Positions 17,770 through 26,972 of a stretch of 64,000 nt of DNA are shown in pieces. How positions within the stretch are numbered: position 1 is the first letter of the stretch; each line of letters opens with the position of its first letter. The translations under genes were made by a program, and so were the position numbers. The DNA is from Edaphobacter lichenicola. GTDB lineage: Bacteria; Acidobacteriota; Terriglobia; Terriglobales; Acidobacteriaceae. Location: contig NZ_JACHDY010000003.1 of NCBI RefSeq assembly GCF_014201315.1, positions 1 through 64,000 on the forward strand, read 5' to 3'. The notes under the pieces are model-generated. The model did no database searches. It was not told the DNA's origin and saw only the letters and a list, made by a program, of their open reading frames with translations.

Positions 17770-18855
17770 ATGTCACTTATTGCTCGCTCTCTTCGCAGGA
17801 GCCTTGAGTTGATTCCGCTTTGCTTTATTTGCTGCGCGGGATTATCTCTGATCCCTTATGCGGAGGCCCAGCGTGACCTCGGCTCCGGAGCATCTGTTTC
17901 AACTGATTCAGCCGAGCATAGTCTGAGTCCAACGGAGGAAGCACAGCGGTTAATCTCCCGTGGACAGTTGAGTGAAGCCGAGGCCCGCTTGAGCTCCTTG
18001 GCAACACAGCAGCCGGAGCCAGCGGGAGTAGAGCGTATGCGCGGGATGATTCATTACCAACGCAACGACTTTGCAGGGGCGAATTCAGCCTTCGAAAAAG
18101 CCATACTTCAGGATGGCAATGATCTGCTGGCAATACAGATGCGCGGTGTGACGCTATATCGCATGGGGCAATCGGCCGCAGCGATTCCTTTCCTCGAACG
18201 AGCGAACAGCCCAATCGCTAGCGTGAACGCCGATGGGACCTATGTTTTGGCGGTATGTTATCTCGAGGTGCGCCGATACGATGATGCGCGCCGCATCTTT
18301 GCCCAGCAGTATAAAATTCCGTCTGACTCAGCAGCATCTTATTTATTCCTGGGACGTATGCTGCTCCGCCGCAACTACCCCGCCGAGTCCGAGCAGATGG
18401 CACGCAAAGCGCTCCAAATCGAACCAGGACTACCTTTGGCTCATCTGCTCTTGGGGCAGCTTGCCCTGTCACGCTCAAACGCCGCTGGAGCTGTCGTCGA
18501 GTTTGAAGCCGAACGGACAATCAACCCAATGGATGGTGAGGTGTATGAGCGTCTGGGCGACGCATACCTGCGAGCTCTGCGATACGAAGATGCGCAGCAG
18601 GCGTTGAACTGCGCGCTTCTACTGGAGCCAAATTCAACTGGACCTTATATTCTGCTCGGACAAGTTTTGTTGAAACGTGATGACGCCTTAACGGCGCTTA
18701 ACTATCTGTTGCGCGCAGAACATATGGATTCCAGCAATCACATCATCCACTTGTTGCTGGGGCAGGCCTTCCATGCCTTAGGCCGCAAGGAAGACGCAAC
18801 ACGTGAATACAAGATCGCTGAGAACATCCAAAACGCTGTCGAAAACCAAAGATAG
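17770..18855 (+). CDS. exported TPR-repeat protein
   Basis: A 361-residue protein with a signal peptide (residues 14-34, ending near AEAQ) and about eight TPR units from residue 55 to the end (for example AQRLISRGQLSEAEARLSSL, ANSAFEKAILQDGNDLLAIQ and EDAQQALNCALLLEPN). No enzymatic domain is seen. TPR arrays serve as protein scaffolds. The gene starts two bases after the stop of the small secreted protein, and is the last of the four-gene run begun by CRTAC1. A scaffold role for the pentahaem cytochrome or the CRTAC1 protein is plausible but inferred from context only. Confidence 0.85.
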   Translation: MSLIARSLRRSLELIPLCFICCAGLSLIPYAEAQRDLGSGASVSTDSAEHSLSPTEEAQRLISRGQLSEAEARLSSLATQQPEPAGVERMRGMIHYQRNDFAGANSAFEKAILQDGNDLLAIQMRGVTLYRMGQSAAAIPFLERANSPIASVNADGTYVLAVCYLEVRRYDDARRIFAQQYKIPSDSAASYLFLGRMLLRRNYPAESEQMARKALQIEPGLPLAHLLLGQLALSRSNAAGAVVEFEAERTINPMDGEVYERLGDAYLRALRYEDAQQALNCALLLEPNSTGPYILLGQVLLKRDDALTALNYLLRAEHMDSSNHIIHLLLGQAFHALGRKEDATREYKIAENIQNAVENQR

Positions 18856-19013
18856 TGTCAGGCACGTGCAGTAGTCTCTACGTGAATCTCCTCTTGCATG
18901 CTGATGTGCCAAGCTCGAATCTCTCCGCAAACAATTGTCTGCGAAGAGTGGGCTTTGGCAGCGTTAGAACACAGTTCGTTATAGGTCGAGCCCTAGGGTG
19001 CACTGAAAGTTGG

Positions 19014-22000
19014 CTATCTGCTTAGTCGAATCGCGAATTGCACTACGCGGGGGTCCGTTGTAGTCGTTGTGATGGTGCCGAACGCAGCGGAACCAAAGCT
19101 GCCATTGGGCTGCGAAAACTCCGGCGTGTTCGTGACGTTGAACATCTCGGCGCGGAACTCAAGGTCAGCTTTTTCAACCAGTCGGGTCCGTTTGATGAGA
19201 GAGATATCGAGGTCGCGATACGCAGGCCCGCGCACTGGGTTGCGGGATGCCGTGCCAATTTCAAATTGGAGAGCCGTACCGAAGGCCCCCGGATTAGTGG
19301 GTGTCGCAGTATTGAAAAATCGAGCTGGCGTTCGTTGGCTGGATGGCAACTTCGGATTCCCAATAATATTGGGGCGCTGAAGAGAAAAGCCAGCGAAAGA
19401 GTTGTTATTGGTGGCCTGCGTAACGGTGACCGGCATCCCAGACTGCAGCGACAGGATGGTATTCAAGCTCCAACCTCCGAGCAGTGCATTACCCGCACCA
19501 GTCGAGGCGAAGCGGTGGTTGTGACCAGCCGGCAGATCGTAGATGCCGCTGAACGAAGTTACATTGGGCATATCGCCACTCGATGAGTCGCGTTCCAGAT
19601 AAGGGCGGAAGGTGTCCGCTGCGATAAGAGAGCTTGTGTTGGGTGAGGAGAGAACGGTAGAGGAGAAGACAGAAGACGCATCGTCAATGAGTTTGGAGTG
19701 AGTATAGGCGAAGAGGAACGAGATGCCGCCAGAGAAACGCTGTTCGGCCTTGACCTCAATTGCGTTGTAGTTCGTGGTTCCCGAGTTATGGCGATACGTC
19801 GCAACGTTTTGGAAGCGAGGATAGGGCTTGATGAGCTGCGCGGCGGCTATGGTCTTCGTATTGAGGGAACTGGATGGGGGGAGTTGGCCGAAGTAAGGAT
19901 TTGTGACTGGGGTTAACAACGAAGAGCCTTGCGCCAGCTGATCGGCCGTGAGCTGGTTAAGATTCGAATCGGGGATACCGACATGAATAATATTGGATCC
20001 GACGTATGCAACTTCAACGGACAAATTGTTGGCCACTGAGCGCTGGACAGCGAGGTTCCACTGTTGGACGTAGCCGGAGCCGGCGGTGCGATCGGCAGTG
20101 TACACGCTCTGGCCAAGACCGGCGTTAGGAGTGAGCGGGATGGGGGCAACGGAAGGTCCGTGCGAGAGCGCAAAGGCTGCGTTCACGCTGTCCTGCGTCC
20201 TCTGCGATACGCTCTGAATGAAAGGGAACTGGGGAACAGTGAAAGGCGTCGTAATTCCGGACTGGTCAATGAATACGATTCCGAAGCCAGAACGGATGAC
20301 AGTCTTCTCGGTCGCGAGATAGGTGAATCCCACCCGCGGAGCAACATTACCGTAGTGGAGTTCACGGGCGCTTCGCGAATTGCCATCGACGCCGACATAA
20401 TCAAGCTGTTGGGTGGCGAGATTGAAGACAGCTCCCTGATTATTCTTTTCGGTAGAAGGATGATGCAGAGTCCAGCGCGCCCCGATGTTGAGAGTCAAGC
20501 GGTTGGAAGCTTCCCAGTCGTCTTGTAAAAAATATTCTTCAATATAGTCGCGAGGGCGAATCTTGGCCCGTTGAAGATCAATTTGGAAGGTATCAACTTC
20601 GCCAAGCAGAAAGCTGGCAATGGAGTTGCCGCTGTTTGTTACGCCTTGTTGGTTGGTTCCGGTGGTGGTGAAGGCGAAGGAGCCCGTCGGATTGGGCGGC
20701 GATACTGTATTGAGCTGATACCAGCGAAAGTCGATGCCGGCTTTGATGGCATGGGCGCCGCGGGTGTAGACAGCCGTGTCGACTATCTGCCAAACCGAGG
20801 TCTGGAAGTTCGCAAAGGTGCTCGCTGAAGGACCAAGCTGCTGGAAGCCAGTGAAGGTAAACAGCGGAAGGGCGTTATTGAACGCTGCGTTGGTGGGGAT
20901 GCCGGGAATGCCGAGCGCGGCAGACGCAGTGTCGCTGAGGTCGGGACCGATGATGTTGTTGCTGCGGCGAGTGTAGCCACCGGCGAGGTTGTTGACCAGC
21001 CGAGGCGAAAAGATGTGGGTTTCGTCGGCAACGGCTTGCTGCCCACGCACATTTGAAAGTCCCGGCACACCTCCCGTTCCGAGCGCTGCTCCACTGATCA
21101 AACCACTGCCATCGGGCAAAGGGGTAACGGGCTGCTCGACTTCGTTGTAATACGTGTAGCGGCCAAAGGCGTGGTCGCGAGCTCCGTAGGCTCCATCGAT
21201 GCGGACATCAAACTGGTTCTGATGATCGGCATCATTCGCCGTGCGGCTGTAGTTGTTGGCCGCATTGCCGTTGGTGGGGATTGGGAAGCGTGCAAGGAGG
21301 GCTTCGGCAGCGGAGTCGAGCGGTATGTTGATGACGTCTCCGGGAAACTCCTGCCGAACGTTCTTCCCGTTGACGATGGTAGTCGTCGCTGGGTTGTAGA
21401 TCTTTGAGACGCCAGTGAAGATACCTTTGCGCTCATTGTTGGTAGGAATTGTGGAGGTAAGGGTGCGGCCGATAAGCTGCTTCACTCCCTGGTAATCGCC
21501 AAAGAAAAAGAGGCGGTCGTGAAGAATGGGCGCCCCGAGTGTAGCCCCGTAAAGGTTGCGGCGGTACTCAGGCTTGCGCCCTGCCGGTGCGAAATAGTTG
21601 CGGGCATTAAGATCCTCGTTGCGAAGATATTCAAAGAGGCTGCCGTGTATGTCGTTGGAGCCCGACCGGGTCGCGACGTTGACCACGCCGCCGTTGAAAC
21701 GGCCAAACTCCGCAGGCACGTTGTTGGCTTCGATGGTGAACTCCGCAACATCATCGAGGATAGGAAAGAAAGCGACCTGACCCGGCTCGGGTTGCAGCGC
21801 GGAGATGCCGTCGTAAATGTATTCATTGGTGCGTGGACGGCCGCCATTAATGCGGGGAAGCAGGGTCCCAGGAGGCAGTTCGACACCCGGAGCCAATGTC
21901 GCTAATTGAATGAAATTCCGTGTGTTGAGCGGAATTGCCGCCACAACGGCGCCAGAGATGTTGGTTTGAATATTACTGGTCTCCGCCTGAAGGAGAGGAG

Positions 22001-22367
22001 CATCGCTGTTGACGGTCACAGTCTGTTGATCGCCTCCAGGACTCAGCGTGAGATCAAGGCTCACGGTCTGTCCGACAATGACGGTGACGCCCTCACGATT
22101 CAGACTCTTGAACCCAGGCGCCTTTACCTCCACACGATAAGAGCCCGGATTGAGATGGATGAAAAGATAATCGCCCGAACTGGAGGTGGTCGTAGACTGA
22201 TGCAGGTTTGTCGAAGACTCGACTAGTTCAATCGGCGCATTTGCGTTTGCGGCGCCAGAGGGATCGAGAACGCGGCCCTTCAGATCCGCTGCGATTTGAG
22301 CGGAGGCTACCGCTCCATCTATCAAGACGAGGAGGACGAGGGCGCAAGAAAGGCGATGAAGCTTCAT
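19014..22367 (-). CDS. Oar-like TonB-dependent receptor
   Basis: A 1117-residue outer-membrane protein. The start at 22367 gives a signal peptide (MKLHRLSCALVLLVLI, cut near ASAQ), with AGGA nine bases upstream; an earlier in-frame start has no signal peptide. Residues 25-105 form a carboxypeptidase-regulatory-like fold (LKGRVLDPSGAANANAPIEL). The plug follows (PLNTRNFIQLATLAPGVE, then YIYDGI and NNVPAEFGRFNGGVVNVATR), then a long barrel ending in an aromatic-poor VVQFAIRLSR. This is the large receptor type typical of Acidobacteriota, thought to take up oligosaccharides or siderophores. It converges with the CRTAC1/cytochrome/TPR run, with 158 bases between the stops. Confidence 0.92.
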   Translation of the reverse strand: MKLHRLSCALVLLVLIDGAVASAQIAADLKGRVLDPSGAANANAPIELVESSTNLHQSTTTSSSGDYLFIHLNPGSYRVEVKAPGFKSLNREGVTVIVGQTVSLDLTLSPGGDQQTVTVNSDAPLLQAETSNIQTNISGAVVAAIPLNTRNFIQLATLAPGVELPPGTLLPRINGGRPRTNEYIYDGISALQPEPGQVAFFPILDDVAEFTIEANNVPAEFGRFNGGVVNVATRSGSNDIHGSLFEYLRNEDLNARNYFAPAGRKPEYRRNLYGATLGAPILHDRLFFFGDYQGVKQLIGRTLTSTIPTNNERKGIFTGVSKIYNPATTTIVNGKNVRQEFPGDVINIPLDSAAEALLARFPIPTNGNAANNYSRTANDADHQNQFDVRIDGAYGARDHAFGRYTYYNEVEQPVTPLPDGSGLISGAALGTGGVPGLSNVRGQQAVADETHIFSPRLVNNLAGGYTRRSNNIIGPDLSDTASAALGIPGIPTNAAFNNALPLFTFTGFQQLGPSASTFANFQTSVWQIVDTAVYTRGAHAIKAGIDFRWYQLNTVSPPNPTGSFAFTTTGTNQQGVTNSGNSIASFLLGEVDTFQIDLQRAKIRPRDYIEEYFLQDDWEASNRLTLNIGARWTLHHPSTEKNNQGAVFNLATQQLDYVGVDGNSRSARELHYGNVAPRVGFTYLATEKTVIRSGFGIVFIDQSGITTPFTVPQFPFIQSVSQRTQDSVNAAFALSHGPSVAPIPLTPNAGLGQSVYTADRTAGSGYVQQWNLAVQRSVANNLSVEVAYVGSNIIHVGIPDSNLNQLTADQLAQGSSLLTPVTNPYFGQLPPSSSLNTKTIAAAQLIKPYPRFQNVATYRHNSGTTNYNAIEVKAEQRFSGGISFLFAYTHSKLIDDASSVFSSTVLSSPNTSSLIAADTFRPYLERDSSSGDMPNVTSFSGIYDLPAGHNHRFASTGAGNALLGGWSLNTILSLQSGMPVTVTQATNNNSFAGFSLQRPNIIGNPKLPSSQRTPARFFNTATPTNPGAFGTALQFEIGTASRNPVRGPAYRDLDISLIKRTRLVEKADLEFRAEMFNVTNTPEFSQPNGSFGSAAFGTITTTTTDPRVVQFAIRLSR

Positions 22368-22549
22368 GGAATCCGTTCCTGGAAACGCAGCTTTTGAGGT
22401 GCGTCCGGTGTTCATAGGGATTAGCGCGAACAGTCGAGCTGAAGTCTGGCCTCCCCCGCACGTGTTCCACTCGAATATTACGAAGCTAGTCGATTCAAAT
22501 CGTATAGTCAAACGATTCGTCCAGGCATCGACACGGTGCCCCGTTGGTT

Positions 22550-22975
22550 TTACGAGGGATCGTCGAGGCGCTCAATCATTACGTCAGTCGACTTAATGAG
22601 AGCAGCCGCAAGATCCCCTTTTTTCAACTGAAGCTCGCGAACCGCGCTAGCCGTGATGATTGCAGTCACGTGCGCGTCTCCTATAGAAAGAACAACCTCG
22701 GCAAGAAGGCCTTCTATCTGGATGCTCACAACTTTGCCTGCAAGTTGATTTCTACCGCTGACCCGTCGATAGCGCTGACGTGATTCGGCCGCAGGCTTCA
22801 TCTGGTCTTTAGTCAGAAAAGGCTTCAAAGCCGCCTCTGACAATCGATGGTGCCCACCGGGAGTCTGAACGGTCTTCAACTTCCCGTTCAAGATCCATTG
22901 TTTGATCGTCGGGTAGCTGACACCCAGCATGCGAGATGCTTCTCGAGGCGTCAGCAATTGGCGGGTAGTCGGCAT
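22550..22975 (-). CDS. excisionase-type HTH fused to TOBE (Mop) domain
   Basis: A 141-residue protein. Residues 6-50 form a MerR/excisionase-like helix-turn-helix (LLTPREASRMLGVSYPTIKQWILNGKL, then GGHHRLSE). Residues 73-138 form a TOBE/Mop domain (RNQLAGKVVSIQIEGLLAEVVLSIG, ITASAVRELQLKKGDLAAALIKSTDVMI), which binds molybdate or tungstate oxyanions. The two joined suggest a small molybdate-responsive regulator, different in architecture from ModE, which has a winged helix. It lies upstream of the Oar receptor on the same strand, 182 bases away, and downstream of the flavoprotein reductase by 51 bases. No molybdate transporter is seen in the window, so its targets are open. Confidence 0.82.
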   Translation of the reverse strand: MPTTRQLLTPREASRMLGVSYPTIKQWILNGKLKTVQTPGGHHRLSEAALKPFLTKDQMKPAAESRQRYRRVSGRNQLAGKVVSIQIEGLLAEVVLSIGDAHVTAIITASAVRELQLKKGDLAAALIKSTDVMIERLDDPS

Positions 22976-23026
22976 GGCCTATAGTTTTAGCATTTTTTCG
23001 AAGGCGGAGACACACTAAATGACATT

Positions 23027-24406
23027 TCACCCAAGCGGTGTCATGGATTGGAGCATCGTAGGAATCAGCTCGGAAACCGTAGGATGAATGTTAACCGCGT
23101 GAGAGAGAGTACTGTACGGGGCACCCGCGTACATCGTGCTCAGGATGCAATGAATAGCTTCGTCACCACCAGAGCCCAGGATGGAGGCTCCCAGAATTTT
23201 CTTGCTCTCTGCATCCACCAGCACCTTCATGAAACCCTGCGACTCTCCCTTCTCCACGGCACGGCCAACTTTCGTCATTGGGCGAGTTCCAATCAAAGCG
23301 GGGCGCCCACTTTCGCGCACCTGCTTTTCGGTAAGACCAACCTGCGCCAGTGGAGGGTCAATGTAAAGGGCACTCACGGGGATGCGGTCACTTACTCGTC
23401 GCGAGCCATTCTCGAGAAGATTATCAGCCACGATCTCAAAGTCGTTGTAAGAGGTGTGTGTAAAAGCTCCTCTGCCGTTACAATCTCCGAGCGCCCAGAT
23501 TCCCGAGACAGAGGTTCGGAGTTCGTCGTCTACCGTGATATAGCCGCGCTCATCGGTCTGCACGCCGGCGGCTGACAGTCCAAGATCGTCCGTGTTTGGC
23601 TGCCTTCCAACGGCAAGAAGTATGCGCGTTCCTACGACCTTAGGATGACCCTCGAGGCAGTCAAGCCCAACCGCCACCTCTCCGCCATTGTTTTCAAGTT
23701 GGATACAGTTCGCGTCGAGACGAAGCTGAATCCCCTCGGACTGCAGGATCTCCCGAACGCCGGAAGAGATGTCTTCATCCTCGTTGGGCACGAGGCGCGA
23801 CTTGCGCTCGACTACCGTTACCTCAGCACCGAAGCGGCGATACATCTGCGCAAACTCCAACCCGACGTAGCTACCTCCGATGACGATGAGATGTTGCGGC
23901 AGTTCATCAAGATCGAGGATGGTCGTGCTGGTCAGAAAAGGAACATCGCCAACGCCGGGCATATTCGGCACTGCCGGCCTCGCGCCAACGTTCAGAAAAA
24001 TATTCTTAGCATGAAGCACTTCCTCGCCAACCCGAATCTCATTCGGAGACTCGAAGCGCGCTGTTCCTGTAAAGACGGTGCATCGCTCCATGCCTCGCAG
24101 CCAGCTTTCAACGCCAGTCCTGGACTTCATTACGATCGCATTCTTGCGAGCCAGGACTTTTTTCATGTCCACGCTAACCGGCTCATGACGCACAACTCCG
24201 AAGTCGTTCCCCCGGCGCGCGATGTGTGCCGCATGGGCACTTGCGACCATAGCCTTCGTGGGAGTGCAACCAACATTAACGCAGGTGCCCCCGAACAACT
24301 TACGCTCGACGAAGGCGACCTTCCAGCCGGCCTGCGTGAGTCGACCTGCCAGCGATGGCCCTGCCTGTCCGGCACCGATAATAATTGCGTCGAAGTCTTG
24401 TCTCAT
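23027..24406 (-). CDS. mercuric reductase-like FAD/NAD(P) oxidoreductase
   Basis: A 459-residue class I pyridine nucleotide-disulfide oxidoreductase. FAD-binding GAGQAGPSLAGRL is at residues 11-23 and the redox disulfide in GGTCVNVGCTPTK is at about 39-51. The NAD(P) fold is at about 175-205 (VIGGSYVGLEFAQ), the second FAD motif near 310 (GIWALGDCNG), and the dimer-interface motif near the end has His-Pro (NIHPTVSEL). Neither the N-terminal heavy-metal domain nor the C-terminal vicinal Cys pair of MerA is present, so mercury reduction is unlikely. The ATG overlaps the stop of the DUF4126 gene upstream, suggesting one operon. Confidence 0.88.
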   Translation of the reverse strand: MRQDFDAIIIGAGQAGPSLAGRLTQAGWKVAFVERKLFGGTCVNVGCTPTKAMVASAHAAHIARRGNDFGVVRHEPVSVDMKKVLARKNAIVMKSRTGVESWLRGMERCTVFTGTARFESPNEIRVGEEVLHAKNIFLNVGARPAVPNMPGVGDVPFLTSTTILDLDELPQHLIVIGGSYVGLEFAQMYRRFGAEVTVVERKSRLVPNEDEDISSGVREILQSEGIQLRLDANCIQLENNGGEVAVGLDCLEGHPKVVGTRILLAVGRQPNTDDLGLSAAGVQTDERGYITVDDELRTSVSGIWALGDCNGRGAFTHTSYNDFEIVADNLLENGSRRVSDRIPVSALYIDPPLAQVGLTEKQVRESGRPALIGTRPMTKVGRAVEKGESQGFMKVLVDAESKKILGASILGSGGDEAIHCILSTMYAGAPYSTLSHAVNIHPTVSELIPTMLQSMTPLG

Positions 24407-24888
24407 CCGAGTCTTGTGACAACCACAATAGCAAGTATGATCGCAACGGCGTCCTCAAGCAAAGCAGCAGGGAGATCTTTTCCAAAGACCTCAGCGAGTT
24501 TGGTGCGTACAGCGGCACCCCCAAGTGTACCTGCGACCGCACCTACGGCGCCGGCGACAAGGCCGAGCACCAGCGATTGCCGTGCCGCTCCCACTGCCGC
24601 TCCAGAGAAAGCTCCGCTGATGACACGGAAGATGAACTGCGGAGGCACCTTACGGCTGGGCGTCTTCGGCAGTTTGTCGTTGATCAACTCACCGATAGCG
24701 AGGACCGTGAAGATGTAGGGTGTAGCCGCGTATCCCAAGAAGGCGAGAGGAGTGCCTTGAAGCGGCAGTAAACCAAGACGAGCTGCCCAGCTTACGGCCG
24801 CTGGTGCGGTCAGAGCGCGGAGCCCGGAGACGATACCAATCAAAAACGCAAGCACGATGATGAACATGAAAGCTCCTGTCGTGGCCAA
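24403..24888 (-). CDS. DUF4126 family membrane protein
   Basis: A 161-residue integral membrane protein with about four to five hydrophobic segments, rich in Gly and Ala: residues 7-24 (FIIVLAFLIGIVSGLRALTA), 40-70, 88-125 (AAVGAARQSLVLGLVAGAVGAVAG) and 140-158. The family (DUF4126) is widespread and without known function. It is the first gene of a pair with the flavoprotein reductase, overlapping its start by four bases. That coupling suggests a joint function at the membrane, perhaps redox, but there is no direct evidence. Confidence 0.85.
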   Translation of the reverse strand: MATTGAFMFIIVLAFLIGIVSGLRALTAPAAVSWAARLGLLPLQGTPLAFLGYAATPYIFTVLAIGELINDKLPKTPSRKVPPQFIFRVISGAFSGAAVGAARQSLVLGLVAGAVGAVAGTLGGAAVRTKLAEVFGKDLPAALLEDAVAIILAIVVVTRLG

Positions 24889-25089
24889 GATATCTTACTT
24901 GTCGAAGCGATGGCCTTTCGGATGCCGAATGCATCATTGAGCCACGAATGGCTTGTCTGGTTACAGAATGTCGTTGGCCGAGAATATGCCCGGAGCGTGA
25001 TAAAAGAAAGACCCAAAAGCGTAAATCGCCACGAGCCCCTTTGAGGGGGGCTTCAGTAGCCATACCTGCCGATTAGAGTTCAGCTAATT

Positions 25090-25566
25090 TTAGAGTCCGA
25101 GTTCCGTAAGGCCAGGGTGCTCGTCGGGACGCCGGCCGAGCGGCCAATGAAAGAGTCGCTCGCTCTCATTAATGGGTAGATCGTTGATGCAGGCATAGCG
25201 ATGATGCATCACCCCGTCTTTGTCGAACTCCCAGTTTTCGTTGCCGTAAGAGCGGTACCACTGTCCAGATGCGTCATGCGACTCGTAGGCAAAGCGGACT
25301 GCGATGCGGGAGCCCCCAAAGGCCCATAACTCCTTGATGAGCCGGTAATCCAGTTCTTTTTGCCATTTGCGAGTGAGAAACTGAACGATCTGCTCTCGCC
25401 CGTTGACGAACTCGGAGCGATTGCGCCACTTGCTATCGAGCGTATAAGCGAGGCAGACCTTTTCAGGATCGCGCGAGTTCCAGCCGTCCTCGGCCTTGCG
25501 AACTTTAAGGATTGCCGTCTCCTGCGTGAACGGCGGGACGAGCGCGACTGTCGATTCACTGCTCAT
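25090..25566 (-). CDS. DUF1348 (SnoaL-like) family protein
   Basis: A 158-residue soluble protein of the DUF1348 family, an NTF2/SnoaL-like fold. The typical blocks are [73 protein letters not shown], and the end [14 protein letters not shown]. The catalytic role is unknown. It is a single gene between the DUF4126 operon (200 bases upstream) and the divergent esterase. No signal peptide is seen. The start ATG at 25566 has AAGGAGC nearby. Confidence 0.88.
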   Translation of the reverse strand: MSSESTVALVPPFTQETAILKVRKAEDGWNSRDPEKVCLAYTLDSKWRNRSEFVNGREQIVQFLTRKWQKELDYRLIKELWAFGGSRIAVRFAYESHDASGQWYRSYGNENWEFDKDGVMHHRYACINDLPINESERLFHWPLGRRPDEHPGLTELGL

Positions 25567-25705
25567 GTTGATGCTCCTTCAGGCCATGCCGATGGTTGGT
25601 AATCATAAACTACTTGTGAAACATTACGGTCAGAACAAAGGCAACCAGAGCAACATCCCTGGCCGGCAGGAATGAGACATAGCTGAAACCAGAAAGGAGT
25701 TCTCA

Positions 25706-26839
25706 TTGTTCCGTCTTTTGAGCATCGTATTCCTGATCAGCCTAGGCGCAGATCGAGCAATCGCCCAGGCGCCACCAACGCCGCCGGTAGCAAGCCACCC
25801 CGTTCGTCCGACTCCACCCACACGCGATCCACACACGTCTGGTTATGTCGCGGCCAGGGAGTTGCCCGACGGTACCAATGCTCCGATGAATGCCGATGGA
25901 AACTTTATTCTTGGCCCCACGCATAACCCGGCCCCGGAGATGACTGCGCACGAAGGAGTGCCGCAGGGAACGGTGTATGAGTTCACGATGGATTCCGCTG
26001 ACAGCAAGATCTATCCCGGCATCGCACGGGAGACGGGTACCTATGGCACTGTCGATCCCACTGACTCCGCCAAACTGGTCGTAAGCACCCACCCCGCTTC
26101 CTACACTCGGCGAGTGACGGTTTACGTTCCCAAACAATACGCTCCAGGCAGCGTCGCGCCATTCCTCGTCGGAACAGATGGACCCGACCGTGCGCTGTTC
26201 ACGGCCCTGGACAATTTGATCGCTGATCGCCGAGTGCCAGTGATGATCGTCATTTCCATAAGCAATGGGGGGAGCGATGCCCAGGGAAGCGAACGCGGCC
26301 TGGAATACGACACCATGTCAGGGTTATATGCGGAGTTCGTCGAGAAAGAAGTGCTCCCCCTGGTCGAGAAGAGATTCAACGTGAAATTGACCAAAGACCC
26401 CGATGGCCGCGCGACGATGGGCGGTAGCTCCGGCGGTTCGTGCGCACTCATCATGGCCTGGTATCACCCTGAGCTATACCACCGCGTTCTAACCTATTCG
26501 GGCACGTACTTGAACCAGCAATGGCCATACGACCCCAAAACTCCTCACGGCGCATGGGAGTTTCATGAACACCTCATTCCGAACTCCCCGGTCAAGCCGC
26601 TGCGAATCTGGATGGAGGTGGGTGACAGTGATCTTCTCAATCCAAATGTCATGCGTGACAATATGCACGACTGGGTCGTCGCCAATGAGAACATGGCCAA
26701 AGTCTTGGCCGCAAAGGGCTACCATTACCAGTTTGTCTTTGCCCAAAACGCCGGGCACGTCGACCGGGCCGTGAAACAACAGACTCTGCCCGAGGCTCTG
26801 GAATATGTATGGCAGGGCTATCCCACCACGATGCAGTGA
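25706..26839 (+). CDS. secreted esterase of the EstD/ferri-enterobactin type
   Basis: A 377-residue exported alpha/beta-hydrolase of the putative esterase family (PF00756). The start is TTG at 25706 with AAAGGAG eight bases before, and gives a signal peptide cut near IAQA. The mature N-terminus is Pro-rich. The nucleophile elbow is GGSSGGS (about residues 234-240), the acid probably Asp in WMEVGDSD (about 310), and the catalytic His in NAGHVD (about 352). The family cleaves esters such as enterobactin, S-formylglutathione or acetyl-xylan; the substrate here is unknown. A tRNA-Cys fragment follows it at 26914. Confidence 0.87.
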   Translation: MFRLLSIVFLISLGADRAIAQAPPTPPVASHPVRPTPPTRDPHTSGYVAARELPDGTNAPMNADGNFILGPTHNPAPEMTAHEGVPQGTVYEFTMDSADSKIYPGIARETGTYGTVDPTDSAKLVVSTHPASYTRRVTVYVPKQYAPGSVAPFLVGTDGPDRALFTALDNLIADRRVPVMIVISISNGGSDAQGSERGLEYDTMSGLYAEFVEKEVLPLVEKRFNVKLTKDPDGRATMGGSSGGSCALIMAWYHPELYHRVLTYSGTYLNQQWPYDPKTPHGAWEFHEHLIPNSPVKPLRIWMEVGDSDLLNPNVMRDNMHDWVVANENMAKVLAAKGYHYQFVFAQNAGHVDRAVKQQTLPEALEYVWQGYPTTMQ

Positions 26840-26913
26840 TTCACCTTAGAGTATCCGCCAGTGTTGCGGATAGTTAGCGAATTCCGCGCAACAGGAAAGT
26901 CTCGCAAGTGGTC

Positions 26914-26972
26914 GATTTTATGGAGCACCGAATGGAATTTGAACCCATGAATACTGGTTTTGCAGACCAGCG
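26914..26972 (-). repeat. duplicated 3' part of tRNA-Cys (att-like)
   Basis: A 59-base direct repeat of 28901-28959 with one mismatch. It covers the anticodon arm, T arm, acceptor 3' strand and a few flanking bases of tRNA-Cys. The 5' half is missing. The one change breaks a T-stem pair, as expected for an unselected copy. Together with the intact gene it brackets the patatin gene, in the order expected when an element inserts into the 3' half of a tRNA gene and restores it. Confidence 0.88.

Noticed and set aside
24403..24718. Plus-strand open frame over the flavoprotein and DUF4126 genes
   Set aside because: Shadow frame; the minus-strand genes carry complete family motifs and overlap in an operon manner.
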